Assembly (NCBI RefSeq): GCF_030463535.1
Contig: NC_132897.1
Location: 5,649,821 to 5,713,820 of the forward strand
Origin: Salminus brasiliensis
Taxonomy: Eukaryota > Chordata > Actinopteri > Characiformes > Bryconidae
DNA: 64,000 bases
Direction of reading: 5' to 3'
Within the stretch, counting starts at the first letter, position 1. Every line of letters begins with the position of its first letter. Under the pieces are notes generated by a model. The model saw only the letters and a list, made by a program, of their open reading frames with translations, made no database searches and was not told where the DNA came from. Below, piece by piece: positions 38,001 through 48,812 of the stretch. Both the position numbers and the translations under genes were made by a program.

Positions 38001-41000
38001 GAACTTATAATACCTGTGTTTGCATTGCACCCTTCCTCCAGTCATGAATATCCAATAAAAAAGGGCTCACTCTTAATCTCATCCAGGAGACTTAGGAACC
38101 CGCCACCATGTTTAACAGCAGAGAAAATATGCAGAAAGAGAATGTGAAATACTGCCTTTGTTCATCCTTCAGTTAAAAAGCTGTTCAAGCACTATATGTC
38201 CAAATGTTTGTGGACACCCCTTCTAAAGAATGCATTCGGATTCTTTTAAGTTGCACCCATTGCTGACACAAATGTGCACCTGCACACACACACAACTTGT
38301 CTAGTCCCTGTAGGGAAGCACTGCTAATAGGATAGGACTCTCTGGAGCAGATAAACATGAACCTATCGACACTGTGCCTAATGCCAGACGTGGCATTGGT
38401 GCTCCATCCAATACTTTTGGGATGAATTGGGGAGTAGTTGGGGATCAAATCCTTGCAGCAATGCTCTAAAAATGTGGCAGAAAGACTTCTCTGGACAGAA
38501 GAGACAGTTACTTCAAGAAAACCAGGATAAACTCTTTATAAATATTGTTGACTTTGGAAGAAACATTGAATAAGCAGGTGTCCCAATACTTTTGTCCATA
38601 TAGTGTAAGTTGTTTCTGGGTTATTTTTGACCCTAAGGACAAAGGAGTGCACAGAATGTTTAGACAACCTACGGGTTAAGCAACCTCAACCTCAAGTACA
38701 CTTTAATGGACTGTAGCATTATAAAGTTTAGAATACTGTTGGCAACAGGCCTCGTCCAACATCGCTACCACGGCGTTAGCCCTCCGGCTACCGGGCTTGT
38801 CCAACATCACGACCGTGGCATTAGCATAGCCCAGCTCCCTTAGTGGAAGCTAACGTGAATTGCAGTGTTTCTGTATTAACAGCTGATGTGTAACAGCTGT
38901 GCTGGACTATGGTCATGATTCTGTGACTGTATAACAACTTTTATGCCAAGACCACAAGTATACGATCCATTAGCATAGTGCTAACTGCTTGCCGAAGTCG
39001 CCACATACTCGCATTAAACCTCATTGAGTTCATTTTAAACAGACTAGTTTAAGTGGAGTCCAACATTATATGGATACTACATCTACAAACGGCCTCCTTA
39101 GCATAGTTTGAGATGAGATTACATAACGTTAATAGAGGAATTACGACTTCATGAATTTAGCTAGCCTTAGCGGACACAGCATTTAGCAACACAGTAAATG
39201 AAAAAAGAACCCGTATCCAGTCTGACGGGTCCGCATCAGTGCAGAACGGTACGGTGCAGCCTTGATTACCAGTTGGTCACCAATTTTTTGTAGGTGGGTA
39301 AAGCCTGCAAGGTGGTTTAACTATACAAGGCCAGTTTGTGGTTGATGGTTTGGGGTCATGGCCCAATTCTGGCCATACTTTGATGACTACATTGAGGACC
39401 ACAGCCATTACTGGCTTCAGTTGGATGAGATTTAGCCCAAAATAAAAATGCCAAAACTTTTCACATGGTAGGTTCTATAGGGGTCACATGTAGCCCAGAG
39501 TTTAAGTGCCATGACATACCTTAAATGTGGCTACTACAGCTGGACCAGTTTCACAATGCACTTTCCATTGCCAGAACTGACCCACAACTGCTTTAATTGG
39601 ACCATGCTTCATTTATCTATCTGGGATAGTACTGCAAGTGTGTAGAAGGTATGCATCCATTTCAGAAAATCACCTGTGATGTAACAGTTCTCCTTCAGCA
39701 TGTCAGCCACGGCCGCCCCGCCTACTCCTTCCATCCAATTATCTCGCAGATTCAGCTTCAAGATGAAGGTGTTGGTTACCAAGGTAACCGCCAGAGCCAT
39801 GGTACCCTACAGAGCAGAGTTGTCAACATTTTTTTCTGTTGTTTATTTATCTTTGTGATCAATAGTGAGCAAAAATAACCCAGCTATGCTTTATTCATGC
39901 ACGGTTTCCGTAGTGATGCGCACATCTTCAGAGATCGGGAGTTTACCTGAGGACCAAGTCCGTGGTGCACCATGCTCAGCTCGCTTTTGTGCATGTTTCT
40001 GAGGAAGTAGGAGACAGGGATCACACCTAGCATCGTACACACCTCTCTGTAGCGGGCCTGGCCTGTGGGATCATACTGGGCTTTCTCTTCTGTAACACAA
40101 CCGAATACATGACATCTGTCATTTCATCTCATTGCTGTAGATGCCAATAGGTGGGATATTGACAACATGGCATTTTCTATAACAAAATATTCATATGCAA
40201 AGAATAATCAATATGTTGATGACTAATCAGTGTCAGACATTCAGTGAACCAGTCCATTAACCCTCAGGACGGTTCTCCTTTAACCCAAAAGAGTGCCTTT
40301 TAGTTTTGCACTGGAGCTTCAAGGCTAAGGTACATCATATGGTCAAAAGTATGTGGACCATCACATCTTGTTGGACGTTTCATTCCATTAATTTCATTGA
40401 GGCCTACACTCAAAGGCCACACTCTTCTGCGAAGGCCTTTCACAAGACTTTGAAAAGAACTTGATGGTCCAGCTACTCTCAGAGGTGTTGAGGTCCAGGT
40501 TTTCATGGACTTTGGCTTTGTGCATTGTCAAGGCCTTCCCAAAATTGTTGCCACAAGGTTAGAAACACACAGCTGTCAATGTTGTTGAAGACTGTTGGAT
40601 TAACACCAATGCTCGAAGTGGGCTGGTACGCACCTGTACACAGTACTGGCACTACTTCCACATTTTACTCTTTGGTGAACCAGGATGTTTTCCTGCTAAC
40701 TACAAAGCTAACTGCTCTCTGTGCTGCCAAGAGGAGATGCAATCTTAGGTAAGCTAAGGTCGGGTCTCCTTGGTTGAAATAGTATTGTATAGAGAAGTGG
40801 TGTGAAGACATACCGTGACATTAATGTGTGTGTCACAGTCCATAGCGATAGCATGACGACTCTACAATGCTATCTTGGCGTTAGCAACTCACCTTGCCTT
40901 GCAACCTTCTACTTCATCACTACTGCCGCGTTAGCAATGTTACCACACCGGCCTTGCCCTGCAACACTAACACAGCCACCGCTGGCTTTGCCAAGCAATG

Positions 41001-42583
41001 CTATCATGTTGATTGCCGGCCTCGTCCAACATCACTACCATGGTGATAACCTTGCTATCTTGGCGTTAGCATTGCTGCTGCAGCGTTAGTCATGAGATCC
41101 TGGACCCTTCACTCCTAAACACTAGTAAATCGGTGGTCTACAGCTTAAGGCTCTGAGGGCAAGGCTTGACTCCTTTACCAGGCAGAGTCACATGACAAGC
41201 TCTACGTAAACTTAAGAGAGGTCATTTTATGCCACAGAATCTTTTTCACAATAAATAGCAGATATTTTGGTCCCAAACCAAACCATTGACGTTTCTATGC
41301 AGCCAGTGGAGGTCCGGCAAACTGGCTTGCCTATTTTCCACACTTCAAGCACTGATTAACACCACCCTTCACCTCAACAAGGGCCAAACCCAAACTCTCC
41401 AGGCCATCATCCCTCCCCACCAGACTTTACTGTTGGCACAGCACAGTCCAGTGGGTGGCGTTCTTCTGGCATCTGCCAAACCCAGGTTCATTCATCAGTC
41501 TGCCAGATACTGAAGTGTGATTCATCATTTCAGAGAACATATTCCCACCACTCCTTACATCACTCCAGCCACTCCTGACATATAGGAAAACAGAGCCAGG
41601 CCTTCTCATACAACATCAGTGCCAGTGACCAGTGTGTTTGTCTATGGAGAACGGATTTCAACAAGGTAGTGCACATCGCTATGTGTGTGAGCTAAATGCT
41701 GGGTGACAGCAGAGTGTGTGGCTTAGAGGGTTGCCAGATTGCTACAGTGATTTTCAGGCTTTCAGTAACAGTAAACCAAACCAACATGGTCTAATAATTA
41801 ATTGTTGAATTGATTTTTATCAATAATGTTTATTAATCATTTATAAAGTATTTTATAAGCAGTGCAGCATCACTGCTCACCCCCTTTGTGTACAGCTATA
41901 CTGCAGAACTGCTCAGTCTCTGCCCGGTTAACCAAAACATGTGGGAGTTGAACCTCCCTAGAAACTTTAGGCCAATCAAAGTCTTGGGTAGTTAAGCAGC
42001 ACAGTGAACTTTCAAGAGGCCCTGATGTCTTCCCTGCACACCAATCTGGCAACACTGGTCGCATAAACAGTCTAATCTTCAACTCATTTTGAGTTTCCCA
42101 TAACTTTCCATAACAATGCAGGGCATTGTGGGATTGTTACAAAGTAGTGCACTATATAGTGCATAATGCACAGTTTCGGACACAGCTTCTATATTTGCAA
42201 ATTTGTGGGCGTTTCTGATAAAATGGCCAATGTATGTAAATGTGGTGTGTCCATTTTATTTGTACACCACCACAGTTTTCAGTTCCTAGGAACGAGGAAG
42301 TGACGTGTAGGCCCACGCAGGAGGTCTTAGAGTTCAAGAGACTCCCAAAAGGCTGCCTAATGCAAGCAGGAAGGCGATCTACTGGTGAAGCGCTGTCCGT
42401 TAGCTGCTTGGTGAAGTGAAACAGTGGCATCGGCAAATCAGCTACGACAGCGAGCCGTTGTTCGCCATTAAGACGGCCAATTATGATAAATGTGGAAAAT
42501 TCCCAAGCCATTCATTAAGCTATGCAGAGGCACACTGCATTAATACAGCAGATGGTCATCTCTAATAAGCTGAATAAACAGCC

Positions 42584-42624
<41 letters not shown>

Positions 42625-42710
42625 CACGTGGGTTTAGACCAGTGATTTATGTAGATGTAGGAGACTGCGTAGGTGTTCCAGTATCTTCAGAACAAGCAGG
42701 TGAGAAATGG

Positions 42711-42770
<60 letters not shown>

Positions 42771-42932
42771 AGAGTGAGGCAGAGCGAGAAAGAGAGAGAA
42801 TCTGTCTGAAATCAAAAGTATGACTCATGACTGTTAGCCCGTTTTATTCCCTGTAGAGCAGCAACCACACACTCTCTGCCCCTTAGCTTTCTGACACCCT
42901 CTATCATAACATGCTCACCCACACTCTCTCTA

Positions 42933-42963
<31 letters not shown>

Positions 42964-43928
42964 TACTCTCACTCTCTCGCTCTCACTTTTTCATTTTTAA
43001 TAAGAACTCTTGCTACACAACCTTCGAGCTCCAGCTCAGTGTCATAATCTTCATCCGTGCTGAAGCACACTCCGTCTTTGTGCTGTCCGTCAACTGCTCC
43101 ACTGCTTTGACCACTGGTCTCAGCCTCGTCTTCCTCACCACCACCACCCTCCTCCTTTTCCTCCTCCTTGTCATTTTCGGCCATCTCCCCTGCACTCGAC
43201 CTCTGACTGCTTGCTCTGACCACTGTCTGCGAGAGGAAGCATGTTTAGTTGGTTAGAAGTTTAACAGATAGGCCTACAATCAGTGGACAAAAGTATTGAG
43301 ACACCTGCTCATGTATTATTTCTTCTGAAAGCAAGGGTATTAAAAGTTCATTCTGCTTTTGTTGGAGTAACTGTCTCTACTGTCCAAGGAAAAGGCTTTC
43401 TAATAGATTTTGGAGGAACATTGCTGTGAGGGTTTGATAGCATTTAGTGACATGAGTATTTTTTAGTTAGGTCAGGATGTCGGGGGGCCTTATAACCCCT
43501 CTAGCTCACCTCTGAGATTAGGCAGCATGGGGCCAATATGTTGAGGTTTATCTGCTCCAGAGAGTCCTATCCTATTGGCAATACTTCTCTACAGGGACAA
43601 GACAAGCCGTGTATATGCATTTGCACATCTGTGTCAGCAATGGACGCAAGTTCAAGTAGCTGAAACTGCATTTATTGGAAGAGGTGTCCACAAATGTGTT
43701 TCACCAATGTGTTTCACCTGTCAGTGCTGTCATGTTATGGCTGATCAGCCCACTCACCTGGTTGTCCACACTCCCCCTGCTGTAGATGTTTCGTGGTCTG
43801 CTGGGCGGCCTGCTCCCAATCCCTCCTAACAGCTCTCTCACATGCTCTTCTTCATCATTACCACCATCCTCATCCTCATGCACCGATGGCAGCAGTGTCT
43901 CCCTGGCTACCTTCTTTCCCACCACCAT
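25940..43928 (-). CDS. lrrc74b: Leucine-rich repeat-containing protein 74B (ten exons)
   Basis: Exons: 43758-43928, 43022-43226, 39947-40089, 39674-39806, 36508-36714, 31896-32005, 30303-30418, 28022-28100, 27750-27845, 25940-26056; total 1377 nt, 458 residues plus TGA, all phases consistent. The N-terminus is acidic and disordered-looking (a run of E, D and G). Residues from about 130 onward are ribonuclease-inhibitor-type LRRs with the period IDLSENQLGQDGANALA, LNLSGNCLEERAARHLA, LDLSHNRLGEAAG and LNLAWNCIRGTGAIALA. The C-terminal blocks MSRNPMQAAGCFAVLK and NPASAVEHLDFSDIGV match vertebrate LRRC74B better than LRRC74A. The human protein is shorter (about 390 residues), so the ATG at 43928 may lie upstream of the true start; an internal ATG at 43184 is the alternative. 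The gene's function is not established. The LRR exons are firm, the first two less so. Confidence 0.9.
26543..27082 (+). mobile_element. Family A MITE in lrrc74b intron 9
   Basis: About 540 bp from ACACTAAATGGACGAATAAA to TCCACAAACATTTGGACATA, one of the most complete copies in the window. Confidence 0.8.
27409..27605 (-). mobile_element. Family A MITE fragment
   Basis: ATGTCCAAAAGTTTGTGGAC to CTATGCTGCCTAATGCCAG, i.e. one end of the element only, ending 145 bp before lrrc74b exon 9. Confidence 0.75.
27750..27845 (-). CDS. lrrc74b: lrrc74b exon 9
   Basis: Acceptor CCATTGCAG, donor GTATGA, exactly 32 codons. Encodes MSRNPMQAAGCFAVLKAIEA and NPASAVEHLDFS, the blocks most diagnostic of LRRC74B. 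Confidence 0.95.
28022..28100 (-). CDS. lrrc74b: lrrc74b exon 8
   Basis: Acceptor TCTTTCCGCAG, donor GTAAGG. Encodes INRIPPEGAIHLAVGLKVNK and NIRILK. Confidence 0.95.
28441..29095. mobile_element. DNA-transposon-like fragment (GGGATGTACCGATC type)
   Basis: GGGATGTACCGATCACAATA and TCTTAATGCCGAGTATCAGC match 44447-44520, and TTTTCTTAAAATGACTCTTT matches 45230-45265. No coding capacity is left. Its borders are approximate. Confidence 0.4.
30303..30418 (-). CDS. lrrc74b: lrrc74b exon 7
   Basis: Encodes ANIFLRAVDLSYNGLSKEGA and LGEGLKENNTLEELDV. The acceptor AATGTTTGAAG has a poor polypyrimidine tract; donor GTATTT. Protein continuity and phase fix the ends. Confidence 0.9.
31896..32005 (-). 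CDS. lrrc74b: lrrc74b exon 6
   Basis: Acceptor CCCCCTTAG, donor GTAAAA. Encodes GEILGAALAENTGLKSLNLA and WNCIRGTGAIALARGLG; phase in 1, out 0. Confidence 0.95.
34705..34858. mobile_element. Palindromic hAT-like MITE in lrrc74b intron 5
   Basis: CAGGGCTGCTCAATCCTGGT and CCAGGATTGAGCAGCCCTG bound a 154-bp element, shorter than the copy at 50210 by an internal deletion in its left arm. Confidence 0.75.
34944..35224 (+). mobile_element. tRNA-derived SINE, family 1
   Basis: A-box-like TGGCTCAGCGGTTAGAGCG and B box GGTTCGATTCCCGGGC, then a body ending GATGGGTTAAATGCGGAGGA and a CACCTGCACC tail. Matches 20592-20880. Confidence 0.8.
35322..35541 (+). mobile_element. tRNA-derived SINE, family 2
   Basis: GGTGTGGCGCAACAGATAAC, B box GGTTCGATTCC, and the 3' end CGCTCTGGATAAGAGCGTCA, a LINE-related tail common in fish SINEs. 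It lies about 100 bp after the family 1 SINE in the same orientation. Confidence 0.8.
36508..36714 (-). CDS. lrrc74b: lrrc74b exon 5, central LRRs
   Basis: Acceptor CCCTTTCAG, donor GTACAA. Carries three repeat cores: IDLSENQLGQDGANALA, LNLSGNCLEERAARHLAEAL and LDLSHNRLGEAAG. Confidence 0.95.
37265..37560 (-). mobile_element. Family B MITE, partial, in lrrc74b intron 4
   Basis: Shares CATGGAGCACATCATTGAGG, GGGAACACCCCACAATACCT and TGGAGATGCTCTGACC with 24150-24572, ending TAATGTAATGGCTAATCA. Confidence 0.65.
38191..38606 (-). mobile_element. Family A MITE in lrrc74b intron 4
   Basis: ACTATATGTCCAAATGTTTG at the left, CTTTTGTCCATATAGTGT at the right; inverted relative to the copy at 46511. 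About 415 bp with an internal deletion. Confidence 0.8.
39674..39806 (-). CDS. lrrc74b: lrrc74b exon 4, first LRRs
   Basis: Acceptor CTCTGTAG, donor GTGATT, phase out 1. Encodes GTMALAVTLVTNTFILKLNL, RDNWMEGVGG and MLKENCYIT, one RNase-inhibitor-type repeat. Confidence 0.95.
39947..40089 (-). CDS. lrrc74b: lrrc74b exon 3
   Basis: Acceptor GTGTTACAG, donor GTAAAC. It encodes EKAQYDPTGQARYREVCTML, then GVIPVSYFLRN and HHGLGPQ, the conserved lead-in to the LRR block of LRRC74 proteins. Confidence 0.92.
42585..42980. repeat. Opposed AG and CT microsatellites beside lrrc74b exon 2
   Basis: AG runs at 42585-42621 and 42718-42796, then a CT run at 42921-42962, all on the plus strand, just downstream (in gene sense) of the weak exon 2 donor at 43021. 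The two run types are complementary. Confidence 0.85.
43022..43226 (-). CDS. lrrc74b: lrrc74b exon 2, acidic N-terminal segment
   Basis: After the acceptor CTCTCGCAG the frame reads TVVRASSQRSSAGEMAENDK and a long E/G-rich run to DEDYDTELELE. The donor needed to keep frame is GTTGTG, weak but the only nearby phase-1 site. ELELE aligns with the acidic SDLETE segment of mammalian LRRC74B. Confidence 0.7.
43276..43698 (+). mobile_element. Family A MITE in lrrc74b intron 1
   Basis: Begins CAGTGGACAAAAGTATTGAG and ends GGTGTCCACAAATGTG; the body carries GTTGGAGTAACTGTCTCTAC and GGCAATACTTCTCTACAGGG. A 25-base family B end (GCTGTCATGTTATGGCTGAT) follows at 43722. The exon 2 acceptor is about 50 bp to its left. 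Confidence 0.75.
43758..43928 (-). CDS. lrrc74b: lrrc74b exon 1 (probable)
   Basis: Frame from MVVGKKVARETLLPSVHEDE through NDEEEHVRELLGGIG to SRGSVDNQ, then a strong donor GTGAGTGG in phase 0. It is acidic like the next exon and joins it in frame. The same frame stays open upstream to 44015, so start choice is uncertain. Confidence 0.55.
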
Positions 43929-44705
43929 ACTGTGGGTGTGTGTTGGTCGGGGGTCTTTTAGGGATATTACAGAATCTAAGCTGAATATCCTTTGTCCAAG
44001 TCCAGCTTCAATCAAACACAGGGACCGGTCAGGTAACCAGGTGTTGGATTTCCTTCAACTTAAACACTCAGAGTGAAAGGAAATCAGGGCTGGAGTGTGT
44101 TATGTTGCCCTGGTGTGGGCCGGCTGTCCCAGACTGACACACACACTAACTGCCATGAGTTTTAGGCCACATGCCCCAATCAGCAGGAGGCTGGGAGCAG
44201 AGAGGGCGGGACAAAGTCCAAATGATTTACTTTGTTGACAAGTTGCCATGGTGCCAAATCCTCCAGGCTCTTCTTGTGTTCCCTCGTTGAGGGGCTTTGT
44301 AGGGAGGACGCAGGACAAAGGACAAACTCTGGTACTGATTATGGATCTTAAGAATAAAGGTTCCTAAGTGGTTGGATGTAAAGTTCTAAGTATAATCTTT
44401 AATTGGAATATTGTTTACAGCATATTTCCATATATAGTGGGGATGTCCCGGTCAGGGTATTTTGCCCCCCTGATCTGATCCGAGTCTCTTAATGCTAGTA
44501 TCAGCTGGTACTATATTTTTTTCAACCTGAATACACACACATCAGCATCACTAACCTCAACCTGAATACATACACACACACACACACACACACATACACA
44601 CTCTGATTACTCCGATCCTTCCAGTTTTTTCACCTTATCCACACTGAGCTCAACTAGCTCAGGAACTGTATGCACTAAACTCCTCTCTGTACATAAGTAC
44701 ATAAG

Positions 44706-45029
44706 GGGCCCTATTTTAGTGATCTTTAGATGAACCGTCAATCGCTCATCAATCAGCGTGTCTCTCGCTGGTCCCTTCAAGAGCCAGGTGCGGTCTGACT
44801 TTGGCGGATTGCTATTTCAGTGGCGTAAAGTGTGGGGTGTATGAGTGTTGGGCTGCACACGCCTGTGTTGACAATTCACCGCAGAGACAGCAACAAACAT
44901 CTGACTGTTGACAGCTGCCTATGTTGTTTTCAGTCAGCGGTCCACTGTGTTTTCCGTTGCCAAGATAGCAGAAACTGACCTAAACACACCTGTAAGATAG
45001 CAGTGAGCATCGCGACTAAGATAGGGCCC
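44706..45029. mobile_element. hAT-like MITE with GGGCCCTATTTTAG ends
   Basis: The left end GGGCCCTATTTTAGTGATCT is mirrored by AGATAGGGCCC at the right; the element is 324 bp and non-coding. This terminal sequence type is common in fish hAT elements. It lies in the spacer between nos1 and lrrc74b. Confidence 0.65.
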
Positions 45030-46084
45030 AAGCTGAGTACTCTTCTCTTTACCTGAGCACTAGCTGCTACTTATTCCTGCACCGTACTCTCTGTTTATGT
45101 ATGAGATGCTATATTTATTGTCTTAGTACTTATTGTCTATGCACTTTGTCCCCCGTTTTGTCTGTTGACCTCGCACCACTATATGTCCCAACTATTCTGC
45201 ACCGGAGACTATAATGAGACATTCTGGACTTTTCTTAAAATGACTGTTTTATAGTGTGTTTAATATCTAGAACTTGAGTCCTCAATGAACACCCATTAAA
45301 GACAAGGCACGGCAGAGATTGACATATAAATGGTATTTTATTAATAAGTAGATGCAAAGTGTTCTGGAATATGCATTAAAGAATGTGCATTAAAATGGCA
45401 AACATCTCAAGGTTCAGGTGTTGCACAATTGAAGGTTCACAGCAGAGAGTGACTGGAGTTTTTTATTTAATATTTACTCTTTTTTAAGCTGCAGCAAAAA
45501 GAAAAAAACAACAAACAAACAAACAAATAAGAATGAAAGAAACAATCCCTCAAACTCTTTTCTGTCACGACAGTCAACTAGACACAGTGCTGAATCAGAG
45601 GAACACATTTTCAAATGGGACACAGTGACCTCATGCATTTGCTTCAGCTTCAGATTCCCCCCAAAAGCCAAAGAAAATAGTGACTAGACATCTGACCCCC
45701 CACCCACAGAGTTTCCGCAACAAGCAACAGCTGACCAAGCCTACCCCCCATAAACAACAGCCATAATCAAAATACATTCTTAAAAAAGTCTCAAACAGGT
45801 CGATTTGTAGGTTTAGATTTAATCTGAAACATGGATACCGTTTATAGCACTTTTTTTGCTGCACTTCTTAAAATCACGAGTCTTCAACAGCGCGGAATCA
45901 GACAGAATTGGTTTTCCAAACCAGTCATAAACAGCAACAAAGAAAAGAGATTTACCGAACTTCCGAACTTCCATTAGAAAGCAGAACCAGAAACCAGCCA
46001 CAGACTCAACTCTTCTAAACTTGATACACGACGTTAGTAAGAATTTGAGCCACTTTAACAAGAACCCAACTGTGACGAATTGAC

Positions 46085-46415
46085 AACTGGAGGTCAGAGC
46101 ATCTCCAAAAAACATCAGACAGGTCAGGTGTTTTGTGGGTTTTTCTGGTGTGTAGTGGTGGATGCCTACCAAAAGTGCTCCAAGAAAGGACAACTGGCGG
46201 TGAACCGGCAACAGGGTCATGGGCACCTACAGCTCATCAATGCTCATGAAGGCCCCACCTCACAACTTGCAGGATGGCTTTAAATATCTGATGCTAAGGT
46301 TGGTATTGGTGCCAGATACCACAGGACACTTTCAGAGGTCTTGTGAAGTCCATGCCTCAAATGGTCAGATCTGTTGTGGCGGCACAAGAGGGACCTACTC
46401 GATATTAGGCAGGTA
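46085..46415 (+). mobile_element. Family B MITE, truncated
   Basis: Shares ACATCAGACAGGTCAGGTGT, CAACAGGGTCATGGGCACCT and TTCAGAGGTCTTGTGAAGTC with the copy at 48415; the left terminus is missing. Confidence 0.65.
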
Positions 46416-46510
46416 AACAGAGAACAACAAAGAACAGAGAGGCTTTCAACTCAACTTCCATTAGAAACCAGCCACAGATTCCCTGACGAACGGAGCCTTA
46501 ACCTATGCAT

Positions 46511-47024
46511 ACACTACAGGGACAAAAGTATTAGGACACCTACTCATTCATTGTTTCTTCTGAAATCACGGGTATTACCAATGAGTTTATTAACTTAGTT
46601 AGTGTCTACTGTCCAGGAATAAAGACTTTCTACTAGACTTTGGAGGAGCGTTGCTGTGAGGATTTGATTGCATTCAGTGACAAGGGTGTTTGTGAGGGCA
46701 GGATATTAGAATATCACCACTACTCCTCATCCCTATCTCATCCCCAACTCATCCCATACGTATTGGATGGAGCACCATCATCATTCCAGAGAACACAGTA
46801 GTTGCACTACTCTACATCTCAATGCTGGGGGGGCTTTGTACCCCTCTAGCCCATGCCTGGCTTTAGGTACTGTGCCAATAGGCTCATGTTTATCTTCTCC
46901 AAAGAGTCCTACTCTACTGGAAATACTTTACCACAGGGACATCTGTGTCAGCAAAGGGTGCAACTTAAAATAGCCAAATGCATTCATTAGAAGGGGTGTC
47001 CACAAACATCTGGACATATAGTAT
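46511..47024 (+). mobile_element. Family A MITE, full length
   Basis: From ACACTACAGGGACAAAAGTA to TCCACAAACATCTGGACATA, about 510 bp. The body includes AGCGTTGCTGTGAGGATTTG and CTACATCTCAATGCTGGGGG. It carries no transposase frame. Confidence 0.8.
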
Positions 47025-47264
47025 GAAGAGTGAATGCATCATTTCAGACCAGCCAGAACAAACCTTGTGACACTTTTCTTGTTATTGTACAGTCCGATCA
47101 ATAAGTAACATGAGCTTTGTTGTTTTGCTGCTCAATGGATCTGAAATGAAGCAATTAGGATGGGATTGAAGTGGATACACTTTCAGTTTTAAATCAAAAG
47201 GTTTAACAAACCTCTGCATTTCACGACCAATTAAAAAGATACAAGATCTTGAGGTGGTCCCAAG

Positions 47265-47835
47265 TGTTGGATTTACATTTCATTAGAACCTAGGAACTCA
47301 ACATGAGGTCTAAAGAAGTGTGGATGCAAGCGATGGAGGCCATTATTAGGCACATCATCTGTCAAACTTGGTGGAGGCACTGTTATGTGTGGACGTGGCT
47401 GCCAGTGGAAACTGGTGTTTATTGATGATGTGGGAGCTGATGGACCTGTAGGATGGTTTCTAAAAGCTGAAAACTGACAGGATGATTCTTCACAGTGGAT
47501 AGACAACCAATCCAAGAGCTTCTCAAAGCAAATGAATTGAAAAGTCCTTCAATATCAGTCAACCGCCTGACCTCTGATGACAAAACTGACCCAGAAAGAC
47601 CCACAAATAAGCAGCAATTGAAGAAGGCTGCAGTAAAGGCCTGGCAAAGCATCTAAAGGGAGGAAACTTAACATTTGGTGATGTCCATGGTGCACAATGC
47701 CCCAGGCCTCAGTCAGTAATTGACTGCAAAAGATTTCCATCCAAATATTAAAAATAATCTTATATTTCCAAATCCGACTGTCCAATTACTTTTGAGCCTG
47801 TGAAAATGGAGGAACTGTCAAATTGTCTGTAAATC
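47265..47835 (+). mobile_element. Tc1/mariner-like transposon remnant
   Basis: The plus strand shows phrases of a dead transposase (KLGGGTVMCGR, DDVGADGPVGWFLKAEN) interrupted by stops, followed by CTGTCCAATTACTTTTGAGC and CCTGTGAAAATGGAGG, a typical Tc1-type terminus. It holds only the 3' portion of an element. Confidence 0.6.
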
Positions 47836-48414
47836 CTAAACAGAACATGTCATACTCTATACTCTAATCACTTTAATGACTGCTTCATTTCAAATCCACT
47901 GAGGTGGTGTACAAAGGCAAAATTGGACTGGAAATGTATTAGTTCTGATATGAAAAGGTTAAGTATTATATATTGAAAGGTATGGTGTAGAGTTTCTGCA
48001 CTTAATCAGTAATGTGGTAAAAGTGCTCGCTTATTGTTTAAAAAAAAATCAAGCAACCATGGCAACTACCTGAAGGTCTGGCCGTGTGACATTTCCGTAA
48101 TTTCCCTGAAGAAACTCAGGTCTGGAAATTTCTTACATGAAAAAAATTGGCCTTTTTGGACTCTAAGCTTCACTAAAAATCTCAAGGATGGTGAGTAAGA
48201 GCCTTTTTAGACGTTTTAGAAGCGTTCAGATAAGGAGATGTTTGGAATTGGTTATGATTTCTCAAGGGTTTTAGAGTGCCATCACAAACCAAAAGCACTT
48301 ACGAGTTTAAGTGAGCATGTTTCTTTCTCAAACTTTTGAACCTCCTGATCAGCCTGAGATGTTCTTTAGGCCATTCCATGGAGAACCAATTCAATTAGAT
48401 ACTTTTAAATACAC

Positions 48415-48812
48415 TGATCTGCCATAACGTCAGCACCAAACATTGATTATTTTCATCTACAGTAGCGTCTGTCAAAGATCTGCATATTAAGCAGCAAGTG
48501 AACAGTCAGTTCTCAAAGGTGATGTTGGAATTAAAAGCAGGAAAAATGAGCAAGCATAAGAATCTGAGCCAAACTGTGGACGACTAGACGGCAGGAAGAT
48601 CTTCAAAACATCAGGCAGATCAGATGTTTTTTGGGGGTTTTATGATATGCAGTGGTGACCGTTGACAGGGTCATGGGCACCGAAGGCTCATGGATGCTCA
48701 TGGAGGTCCCACCTTGGTGCCAGACTCAACAGAGCATCTTCAGAGGTCTTGTGGAGTCCATGCCTTTAATGGTTAGATCTTTATTTTAGGCAGGTGGTGC
48801 TAATGTTGACTG
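48415..48812 (+). mobile_element. Family B MITE (GATCAGCCATAACATTA type)
   Basis: ACTGATCTGCCATAACGTCA at the left, then the shared body (GCAGCAAGTGAACAGTCAGT, CAGGGTCATGGGCACC, TTAGGCAGGTGGTGCTAATG). Same family as 18278, 24150, 37265 and 46085. Confidence 0.7.

Noticed and set aside
47273-47785. Minus-strand frames near 47500
   Set aside because: Antisense to the Tc1-like transposon remnant.
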